Shown piece by piece: positions 1-4,799 of a stretch of DNA of 5,447 nt (position 1 is its first letter; each line of letters starts with the position of its first letter). The position numbers and the translations under genes are program-made. The stretch is taken from positions 1 to 5,447 of the forward strand of contig DAOUPL010000050.1 of assembly GCA_030626185.1 (NCBI GenBank), in the 5' to 3' direction. The notes below the pieces were generated by a model. The model made no database searches, was not told where the DNA came from, and was given only the letters and a program-made list of their open reading frames with translations. Source of the stretch: a bacterium. GTDB lineage: Bacteria > Babelota > Babeliae > Babelales > Vermiphilaceae.

Positions 1-9
1 ATCAGATAA

Positions 10-355
10 TTATGCACTTGCTACTTGAATCCAGGCTTGATAATATCTTAAAAAAATCACTGAAAAAAAACTAGCTGTAAGTAAAGCATTCAACATTTTA
101 GGAACAACAGCTAATCGGTCTAGTCCTGTAGAAAATATACCCGTGCAAATACCACACATAACTGGCTGCGAAAAAATATTTTCCCAATTAGGTAAATATT
201 TTTCATTAAAATAAGAATTTTCATTTTCACCACTACAATAAATTACTTCAAAATCATCTTTATCCGCAAAAACAAAACTATTTGTTACGCCTAAACAAAC
301 AAACAGACAGACAGACAAGCAGACAAGCAAACGATATATTAATAACTTTTTTCAT
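10..355 (-). pseudogene. Small exported/membrane protein, start and body in different frames (putative phase-OFF gene)
   Basis: I do not recognise the family. The best start is ATG at 355-353: it has AGGAG six bases upstream (complement of 362-366) and opens a typical signal peptide beginning MKKVINISFACLLV. Read straight through, this frame passes the period-4 tract, gives a hydrophobic LSVC stretch and stops at a TAG (280-278) after 25 codons. The long body lies in the next frame: open from 330 to the TAA at 12-10, it continues CLFVCLGVTNSFVFA|DKDDF, a good signal-peptidase site after VFA. Removing one 4-base unit (113 aa) or adding two (117 aa) joins start and body exactly. The body has cysteines in an MCGICTG patch and a hydrophobic C-terminal segment (about MLNALLTASFFSVIFL) that may span the membrane. 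A TTG start at 330 is possible but has no visible ribosome-binding site. A sequencing indel or a decayed gene are the alternatives to phase variation. Confidence 0.6.
292..330 (-). repeat. Period-4 (TCTG/TTTG/CTTG) microsatellite in signal-peptide codons
   Basis: On the minus strand the 39 bases read as about nine consecutive four-base units of the form YYTG, YTTG or TTTA. They include three perfect tandem TCTG copies (315-304) followed by two TTTG copies (303-296). Because the unit is four bases, every frame through it encodes nearly the same hydrophobic repeat (L-S-V-C / L-F-V-C), so unit gain or loss keeps the hydrophobic core but changes the exit frame. The perfect run is short compared with classic contingency loci, so the slippage rate may be modest. 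Confidence 0.75.
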
Positions 356-361
356 AAATAG

Positions 362-366
362 CTCCT
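362..366 (-). promoter_or_regulatory. Ribosome-binding site AGGAG deciding the start at 355
   Basis: Minus-strand AGGAG lies six bases before the ATG at 355. It is a much better initiation site than anything near the TTG at 330, so it supports the out-of-frame start for the small exported protein. Confidence 0.7.
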
Positions 367-446
367 GTCTGAAAAAATAAATGATACGCTCAGAATTACC
401 CCGTTTTTAAGTTTGGGATAAATGAGCAAAATTTATTTTTGAGATA

Positions 447-466
447 CAACGGCTTTTAAGCTGTTG
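447..466 (-). terminator. Hairpin downstream of the HIT gene, possible weak terminator
   Basis: CAACGGCTT and AAGCTGTTG are inverted copies with one G-U pair and a two-base centre, giving an 8-9 bp stem with a tight loop. It lies 15 bases beyond the HIT stop codon in the 126-bp gap between the two minus-strand genes. The U-rich run that follows on the minus strand is broken by other bases, while the plus-strand side is more T-rich (471-480), so the direction and efficiency of termination are uncertain. The rest of the gap (367-446) shows no convincing promoter to me. Confidence 0.4.
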
Positions 467-481
467 CGCATTATTTTTATC

Positions 482-985
482 TTATTTTGTAAATTCAGCA
501 CTTAATTGCTCATAAATCTTAATCATATCCACTGAAATTTGTTTGGTGTCAGCAATAGTTGGTAAAAAGTTTGTGTCCCCATGCCAACGTGGCACCACAT
601 GCAAATGCAAATGATTTGGCATCCCTGCACCAGCAATTTTACCCAAATTTGCGCCAATGTTTACTGCTTGTGCCCCGAGAACATCTTTAACAATTTTTGT
701 GCATTGTGCAACGCTCTCCATCAACTCATGCAAAACTTCTTTCCTGCAATCTTCTAAGTTTGCGATGTGTTCATACGGCAACACCAATAAATGCCCTGCG
801 TTGTACGGATATTTATTCATCATAACAAACGTATGCGCGTTGCGTTGTAACAACAAATTTTCTTTATCATTATTTTCTTTTTGTGGATGCGAGCAAAATA
901 CACATTCATCTTTTGTATTTTCTTTTTTTTTACGTACTTCATCTTGTGTGTAAGCAGTGCGCCATGGCGCGAACAATTGTTTCAT
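482..985 (-). CDS. HIT-family protein (histidine triad nucleotide hydrolase/phosphorylase)
   Basis: A 167-aa cytoplasmic protein with the histidine-triad signature HLHLHVV at residues 125-131. In HIT proteins the middle His attacks the alpha-phosphate of substrates such as AMP-lysine, ADP or diadenosine polyphosphates. An N-terminal CVFC (Cys28, Cys31) together with a downstream His (His73 in LPYEH) matches the zinc site of zinc-binding HIT proteins. The opening MKQLFAPWRTAY closely fits the start of the longer Ap4A phosphorylase-like HIT branch (MK.LWAPWR.EY), and the N-YPYNAGHLLVLP-H segment is the usual nucleotide-binding strand. I chose ATG 985 over the in-frame ATG at 1021 because AAGGA sits five bases before it (991-995) and the family's N-terminal motif begins exactly there. 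It is transcribed divergently from the exported protein at 1080. Exact substrate is not decidable; dinucleoside polyphosphate cleavage is the likeliest role. Confidence 0.93.
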   Translation of the reverse strand: MKQLFAPWRTAYTQDEVRKKKENTKDECVFCSHPQKENNDKENLLLQRNAHTFVMMNKYPYNAGHLLVLPYEHIANLEDCRKEVLHELMESVAQCTKIVKDVLGAQAVNIGANLGKIAGAGMPNHLHLHVVPRWHGDTNFLPTIADTKQISVDMIKIYEQLSAEFTK

Positions 986-1010
986 AAAAATCCTTAAATT
1001 AGAGTTTTTT

Positions 1011-1039
1011 TTAACTATCAAGTATCATGAGTATATACT
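1011..1039 (+). promoter_or_regulatory. Predicted sigma70-type promoter for the 1080 gene
   Basis: TTAACT (1011-1016) and TATACT (1034-1039) are separated by 17 bases. They match the -35 consensus at four of six and the -10 at five of six positions, and stand about 40 bases before the ATG at 1080. This is a motif reading only. Confidence 0.5.
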
Positions 1040-1056
1040 AACGGTGTTGATGTCAG
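1030..1056 (-). promoter_or_regulatory. Predicted divergent promoter for the HIT gene, sharing the -10 palindrome
   Basis: The 10-bp palindrome AGTATATACT (1030-1039) reads TATACT on both strands. On the minus strand it is preceded by CTGACA (complement of 1051-1056) with a 15-base spacer, a little short. The HIT start at 985 lies about 45 bases downstream. The two divergent transcripts would then compete for one -10 region. Confidence 0.35.
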
Positions 1057-1079
1057 CAGTATACACACAAGGAATTATT

Positions 1080-1478
1080 ATGAAAAAACTTTTTTATGCA
1101 CTAGCTTTAGGTGCAGTAGTAAGCATGAATGCGCAAGAAGAATCTCTTCGAATTTTTGATGTTAATTTAAACATTACAATACGCGATCAAGTTACTCAGA
1201 TCAGCGAAACATTACCCGCAGATGTAGACCATTGTTTTGATCTTTTTAACGGTCAATATTTACTAAAACTAACATTAACATCACCACAAAATGATGACAA
1301 AATTATTGCAAATATCGTAATTGAAGAAAAAACTACTGACGGTTATCAATTAATAGCAAAACCTTCTATAGAAGTTACACCAAACAAAGAAGCATCAGTA
1401 ACATTTGGAGCTGTACAAAACACGTATGGTGGAGAAACTGAACAGATTGAATTACAAATCAAACTACTTATTAGCTAA
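1080..1478 (+). CDS. Exported beta-rich protein of unknown function
   Basis: A 132-aa protein of no family I can name. The start is ATG 1080, because AAGGA (1069-1073) lies six bases before it and a clear Sec signal peptide follows: MKK, a hydrophobic LFYALALGAVVS core, and likely cleavage after NAQ or MNA. An upstream in-frame ATG at 957 would run through the HIT gene and promoter and is rejected. The mature part (about 110 aa) alternates hydrophobic and polar residues (DVNLNITIRDQV, YLLKLTLTSP, IIANIVIEEK, EIELQIKLLIS-like end), which suggests a beta-sandwich. The segment ending in SIEVTPNKEASVTFG...GGETEQIEL resembles the C-terminal strand pattern seen in several short periplasmic bacterial proteins; this is an impression only. 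There is one cysteine in the mature chain and no membrane anchor, so it is probably periplasmic or secreted. It is a single-gene unit with its own promoter and a strong terminator. Confidence 0.8.
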   Translation: MKKLFYALALGAVVSMNAQEESLRIFDVNLNITIRDQVTQISETLPADVDHCFDLFNGQYLLKLTLTSPQNDDKIIANIVIEEKTTDGYQLIAKPSIEVTPNKEASVTFGAVQNTYGGETEQIELQIKLLIS

Positions 1479-1499
1479 ATTATTCTGACATCAACACTA

Positions 1500-1538
1500 A
1501 AAAGAGATTCGTTTTTTACGAGTCTCTTTTATTTTTTC
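1500..1538 (+). terminator. Strong rho-independent terminator
   Basis: An approximately 12-bp stem (AAAAGAGATTCG paired with CGAGTCTCTTTT, one G-U pair) with a T-rich loop is followed by a run of T's interrupted by one A. It lies 22 bases after the stop codon of the exported protein at 1478 and separates it from the toxin locus. The A-rich left arm means it may also work on the opposite strand. Confidence 0.85.
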
Positions 1539-1540
1539 TA

Positions 1541-1598
1541 TGAATTTACGACTTATCTTTTTTATGGTTTGATAAAAATCAAAAAATAGAGTCAATTC
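1541..1598 (+). promoter_or_regulatory. Leader of the toxin locus, promoter not resolved
   Basis: The AT-rich 58-base gap between the terminator and the toxin start should carry the toxin promoter. Sequences such as TTGATA near 1569-1575 and A/T-rich hexamers can be picked out, but no pair with good spacing stands out. The toxin's ribosome-binding site is also weak (only GAG several bases before ATG 1599). Low basal initiation would fit a toxin gene, but this is inference. Confidence 0.25.
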
Positions 1599-3524
1599 AT
1601 GAAACACATTATTTATTTTTGTTTTTTCCGCCGTCAATACTTCGCCAAGGCTTCGAATTGCATGCGCGCTTTGCGCTATGTCGCGACTATAGTTTTTATC
1701 TTTTTACCAACCGCTGCGTACAGCGAAGAATGTTTTCCATACAATCGTGAATATGCTATTGCTAAAGAACTTATAAATAATCAACCTCAAAAAAACAATC
1801 TCAATCGTAGCGAATTTATTTCATTCATTCGCAGCCATCATCAACCGATAAGTAAAAAATATTTAATCAAGAAACTTTTGCGCTGTTCAACACAGCAAGT
1901 TAAACAATTTTTCCATAAGTATGATTGGACAGAAAAAAACACTTTACACTTCAAAGAACTCTACGCTTCTGAAGAATTTGTAAAACTTGTCAAAACTTTC
2001 GATGGTTACGAAGATGCTATTTATAAACTTTATGACAATCATAAAAAATTCCCACGAGTTCGTAACTTTTTCAAACAAGTCGGCATATTTTCAAAAGAAA
2101 AACCCAAGCATCACCAGCGCATTATCAAGCTTTACCAAGAAATTAAACACAATAAAGAACTGTACAAAGAGCAGAAGATATTTGATGAGTGGAATGGTGA
2201 TTTGATCTACGCACTAAACAACAGTTACAATTTTGATGATGTTGCAAGCGTGATTGGTGACATCAGTGATAGAGTTTCCACCATTGCAGACTCGTACAAC
2301 TATTGCGTCAACTACGAAGTTGAAATAGCAATAGAGAAGGCTATAAAAAAACTGCACATAACAAACGATATTAACGAATTTGTTTTTTATACCGCCATTA
2401 CACAACATTTATTAAGTGACCTACACGAACAAAGTTTTCAACACGCAGCACAAACAACATCAACGTTTGTACGATCAACAGAATTATTTATTCGTGGACT
2501 CACCACATTTGTAAAAAATCTTAATCCAGTCACGCAAATTACCAACCTTGCACATACAGGATATTTCCTTGTAAGCGGTGTGTGTCACCTTGCACATTTT
2601 GTAAGCGATATTACTCTTGGCTCTCTTTACTTATCATCAGAAAGTTATGATGCACGATTGGAACAAATTGCAAACGCTTATGATACGATCACATCGATAT
2701 CATTAAAAGATACATACAACTTTATCAGCAACGTGCCAGCAGAACAATGGGTTGATCTTGTTGCTCACTTTGCTGCTGATTTTATCTTTTTTGGTGGTGT
2801 GCACAGAGCTGCTGCACACTTACGCAAAATTGATGCTATTGGCAAAACAAAAAAAAGTTTAGCTATTTTTGCAAAACGAATACGTCACACTATTGATAAT
2901 AAACTTGCTAACAATCCGGTGCTTGTCACTGCTGAAGGCATTACTATTCAGTGTAAAGACGTGGCAAAAAACGTTGGTGGCGCCACAAAAAAAGTTATCA
3001 CGTGTTCACGAGAGTTATTGATTGCTTTTGGTAACAAAGTCACCATACAAATTAGAAAAAAAATCCCTAAACTAAGAAAATTATTTGATAATAAACGTAA
3101 AGGTTTTGCCGAATTTTCTAATAAATCTATTAAACTTGACTATGAACACGTTTTAGGTATGAATTTAACATTTTCCCGAAGAGGGGTTCCGCAAATTGGA
3201 GGCTTCCATCTTGATCATATGAAAAATTTACAAAAGAGTGGCCTGTTTAAATTTAACAATATAAAAACACATAAATCTGGTTTTTATTCTGCAGATAAGA
3301 TTTTTAACAATAATTTTGTTAAAAATAACTCATTTTTTCCCCCTAATTGGACGCATGAAGAAGTTGCAGAAGCTATCTTTGAAGCATATGATAATGCTGA
3401 CAAATTGAATGCCGTCATAAAAAAAGGAAAATATATTCTTGAAGGATTTACTAAACAAGGTATAAAAATTGAAATGGCAATAACTAAAAACGGTAAAATA
3501 ACAACCGCATACCCACGATTATAA
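1599..3524 (+). CDS. Secreted polymorphic toxin with C-terminal EndoU RNase domain
   Basis: A 641-aa toxin. The N-terminus carries a Sec signal (hydrophobic TIVFIFLPTAAYS, likely cleavage before EE near residue 44). If translation began at Met22 (ATG 1662) the signal would be more standard, so the start is uncertain. Residues about 50-300 are charged and mostly helical. Residues about 311-345 and 380-410 are more hydrophobic (e.g. TGYFLVSGVCHLAHF, HFAADFIFFGG) and could be membrane-active or packed helices. Residues about 415-512 are Lys-rich, like a pretoxin linker. Residues 514-641 match bacterial EndoU: LDYEHVLGM, SRRG-PQIGGFH (His537), NIKTH (His558), SFFPPNWT (578-585), an EAY helix, GIKIEM, and the closing TTAYP. 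EndoU toxins cleave RNA using two His plus further polar residues; His537 and His558 are my candidates. No RHS, CdiA or other delivery repeats are present. The immunity gene follows after 12 bases. Confidence 0.88.
   Translation: MKHIIYFCFFRRQYFAKASNCMRALRYVATIVFIFLPTAAYSEECFPYNREYAIAKELINNQPQKNNLNRSEFISFIRSHHQPISKKYLIKKLLRCSTQQVKQFFHKYDWTEKNTLHFKELYASEEFVKLVKTFDGYEDAIYKLYDNHKKFPRVRNFFKQVGIFSKEKPKHHQRIIKLYQEIKHNKELYKEQKIFDEWNGDLIYALNNSYNFDDVASVIGDISDRVSTIADSYNYCVNYEVEIAIEKAIKKLHITNDINEFVFYTAITQHLLSDLHEQSFQHAAQTTSTFVRSTELFIRGLTTFVKNLNPVTQITNLAHTGYFLVSGVCHLAHFVSDITLGSLYLSSESYDARLEQIANAYDTITSISLKDTYNFISNVPAEQWVDLVAHFAADFIFFGGVHRAAAHLRKIDAIGKTKKSLAIFAKRIRHTIDNKLANNPVLVTAEGITIQCKDVAKNVGGATKKVITCSRELLIAFGNKVTIQIRKKIPKLRKLFDNKRKGFAEFSNKSIKLDYEHVLGMNLTFSRRGVPQIGGFHLDHMKNLQKSGLFKFNNIKTHKSGFYSADKIFNNNFVKNNSFFPPNWTHEEVAEAIFEAYDNADKLNAVIKKGKYILEGFTKQGIKIEMAITKNGKITTAYPRL
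1628..1686 (+). other. GC-rich islet inside the toxin's signal-peptide codons
   Basis: About 59 bases here are close to 57% G+C, in a locus of about one third. They encode RRQYFAKASNCMRALRYVA, which sits between two hydrophobic pieces (MKHIIYFCFF and TIVFIFLPTAAYS). If the islet is cut out in frame, the two pieces form one compact ordinary signal peptide. The islet holds small palindromes (TTCGAA, GCATGC) and a GCGC-TTT-GCGC hairpin (1666-1676). It may be a small inserted repeat, comparable in kind to the in-frame palindromic elements known from Rickettsia. Confidence 0.45.
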
Positions 3525-3536
3525 AAAGGAAAAATT
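3525..3536 (+). promoter_or_regulatory. Ribosome-binding site of first immunity gene
   Basis: AAAAAGGA directly follows the toxin stop codon and is six bases from ATG 3537. The 12-base gap with its strong site implies co-transcription and efficient translation of the antidote compared with the toxin's weak site. Confidence 0.7.
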
Positions 3537-3920
3537 ATGGAATATACAAAATTAATCCTTAGCGAATACGGAACTTATTCATGTCGAGAATTTTCTAACG
3601 ATGACATCGGTACTTTAGGCTTCTTCTTAAGTAGTGATATTTCTTTTAGAATTGGCCTTTTTAGACCATGGGCCATTGACGATTCTCTGGGAATGGAAAC
3701 AAGTGGCAACACCACTCGTTTAGAAAAGGAAAATAATTATATTTTTTTAAGCGATCTGTATGACGAAGATAACCCACCAAGTACACTAAAAATATCTCGT
3801 GAACAATTTGTGAAAATTCTTGATGAGTGGGATAAAAAAATTATTAAAGCAGATCCTAGACCAAAAGAAGTGATTATCAAGCAAGACGGTGATCTGTTTT
3901 TTATTGAAACTAACAATTAA
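3537..3920 (+). CDS. Predicted EndoU immunity protein (first copy)
   Basis: A 127-aa acidic, soluble protein without signal peptide or membrane segment, so predicted cytoplasmic. I know no named family with certainty. The call rests on position (12 bases after an EndoU toxin, same strand, strong ribosome-binding site) and on a close relative at 4333 that sits in the same place behind a second EndoU tip. The N-terminal two thirds (MEYTKLILSEYGTY... to IFLSDLYDEDNPPS) are distinctive. The C-terminal part, from LKISREQFVKILDEWDK through PKEVIIKQDGDLFFIET, nearly repeats in the second copy. The SREQF-x-KILDEW pattern resembles small immunity proteins that sense their partner through an acidic surface. 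It presumably binds the EndoU domain and blocks its RNase site, protecting the producer from unexported or incoming toxin. Confidence 0.78.
   Translation: MEYTKLILSEYGTYSCREFSNDDIGTLGFFLSSDISFRIGLFRPWAIDDSLGMETSGNTTRLEKENNYIFLSDLYDEDNPPSTLKISREQFVKILDEWDKKIIKADPRPKEVIIKQDGDLFFIETNN
3788..3917 (+). repeat. Direct repeat, copy 1: immunity-gene 3' block
   Basis: This block encodes the shared tail of the first immunity protein and pairs with 4599-4731. The first 22 bases (3788-3809 and 4599-4620, starting AAAAATATCTCG) are the same in both copies and the rest is highly similar. It offers a tract for homologous recombination between the two cassettes; recombination there would delete the orphan EndoU tip. 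Confidence 0.75.
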
Positions 3921-3941
3921 TTAATCAGCTTAATAAAATAA

Positions 3942-4322
3942 AAAAACTATTTTCATTATAAAAATATCACGTCGAAGCTTTATGCGAAGACGGATCATCA
4001 TGATTTTGGCAATTTTATAGAAAAAAGTGGTGAGATACTTTTTAAAGGTAAAGAGATGTTTAAAGGTGGCTTTTATAAAGCAACATTATGCATAAAGAGG
4101 CAAACCCATAAGATACCAAAAACCTTTTTTCCTGCTCACTGGACTCGCGAACAGGTTATCGAAACAATTATTGAAGCATATAATATTGGCAAAAAAGCTG
4201 GAAAAATTATTTACCAAACTAATGGAACCTACTTAATTGAAGGAATAACTAAATCGGGAATAAAAATTCAAATTTACTTAAGCAAAACTGGAAAAATAAC
4301 TTCAGCATATCCAATACTTTAA
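3942..4322 (+). pseudogene. Orphan EndoU toxin tip, N-terminally decayed
   Basis: The frame is open from 3942 (after a stop at 3939-3941) to the TAA at 4320-4322, but there is no start codon before ATG 4056. It encodes only an EndoU C-terminal part: HHDFGNFIEKSG (His at 3996-4001), GGFYKATL, KTFFPAHWTREQV, IIEAYNIG, YLIEGITKSGIKIQIYL, and the closing TSAYP. These align end to end with residues 537-641 of the toxin at 1599. Just upstream, the next frame reads SRR (3967-3975), the motif that in the full toxin comes before GFH. The spacing to HHDF is four bases short, which suggests a frameshift scar. The position of toxin His558 (NIKTHKSGFY) is Phe here (EMFKGGFY). If ATG 4056, which has AAAGG seven bases upstream, is used, an 88-aa peptide lacking the first His would be made. 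It is most likely a displaced, inactive tip, or a donor for tip exchange. Confidence 0.82.
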
Positions 4323-4332
4323 AGGAAATATC
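4321..4332 (+). promoter_or_regulatory. Ribosome-binding site of second immunity gene
   Basis: AAAGGAA overlaps the stop codon of the orphan EndoU tip and ends six bases before ATG 4333. The same arrangement at the first immunity gene shows that the whole tip-plus-immunity junction was copied as one unit. Confidence 0.7.
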
Positions 4333-4734
4333 ATGGAATACTGTAAATTTATTCAGGATCAAAATAACTTATATCAATATGGCGGAGGAAGCTCAATTTC
4401 TATGGATATATTGGGAAGTTTTTTAAAAGCAGATTATAACGGAAATAAATTTTATAAAGAATGGGCACTTGCTCTTAATGATCCCAACTCAGAGTATGGT
4501 ACAACTTGTGGAGGCAATTGTACTTATCTTGAATACGAAAATGGTACCATTTTTATCGACCATGAATTTTTACAAGACAAGAAAAATCCACAACTTGCAA
4601 AAATATCTCGTGAACAATTTATAAAAATTCTCGATGAATGGGATCAAAAAGTTGTTAAAGTTGACCCAAAACCAAAAGAAGTAATTATTAAGCAAGAAGG
4701 TGATCAATTATTTATTGAAACAATAAATAATTGA
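4333..4734 (+). CDS. Predicted EndoU immunity protein (second, orphan-linked copy)
   Basis: A 133-aa soluble protein with no signal peptide, homologous to the product at 3537. Both start MEY, share a centre of the form GGN-CTYLEYENGTIFI versus SGN-TTRLEKENNYIFL, and end in nearly the same tail (AKISREQFIKILDEW, PKEVIIKQEGDQLFIET). The first half differs clearly (YGGGSSISMDILGSFLKADYNG here), as expected if that half contacts a different EndoU variant. The frame is intact with good codon texture although the toxin tip in front is decayed. It has therefore probably been kept by selection, to neutralise related EndoU toxins from other cells or as a remnant of an older toxin. It could be translated from the toxin-locus transcript or from an internal promoter that I cannot identify. 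Confidence 0.77.
   Translation: MEYCKFIQDQNNLYQYGGGSSISMDILGSFLKADYNGNKFYKEWALALNDPNSEYGTTCGGNCTYLEYENGTIFIDHEFLQDKKNPQLAKISREQFIKILDEWDQKVVKVDPKPKEVIIKQEGDQLFIETINN
4599..4731 (+). repeat. Direct repeat, copy 2: immunity-gene 3' block
   Basis: Second copy of the shared immunity-gene tail (see 3788-3917), about 810 bases downstream. The higher similarity here than in the first half of the gene fits either structural constraint or gene conversion. Confidence 0.75.
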
Positions 4735-4760
4735 TCACTTTACCGCGATCGTGATATGCT
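4731..4760 (+). promoter_or_regulatory. Possible promoter of the dehydrogenase-like gene
   Basis: TTGATC (4731-4736), overlapping the stop codon of the second immunity gene, and TATGCT (4755-4760) are 18 bases apart. Each matches consensus at four of six positions. An inverted ATCAC/GTGAT pair (4734-4738, 4751-4755) lies within the spacer and -10 and could be an operator. No T-run follows, so it is not a convincing terminator. Confidence 0.35.
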
Positions 4761-4799
4761 AGTGCACAATAGAAGTACGAGCATAAAAGAGGTAACGTA

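Noticed and set aside
657..953. Plus-strand open frame of 98 codons
   Set aside because: It is the antisense shadow of the HIT gene, which has clear family motifs; the shadow has no ribosome-binding site.
986..1021. Upstream extension of the HIT protein to ATG 1021
   Set aside because: The extra 12 residues come before the family's normal MKQLFAPWR opening, and the ribosome-binding site AAGGA points to ATG 985.
957..1079. Upstream extension of the exported protein to ATG 957
   Set aside because: It would overlap the HIT gene and the promoter; ATG 1080 has a good ribosome-binding site and starts a signal peptide.
1987..2408. Short open frames on both strands (1987-2205 plus, 2214-2408 minus)
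   Set aside because: Both lie wholly inside the toxin gene in other frames and show no recognisable domain.
3921..3960. Terminator between first immunity gene and orphan tip
   Set aside because: The stretch is AT-rich but has no stable stem, so read-through into the orphan cassette is likely.
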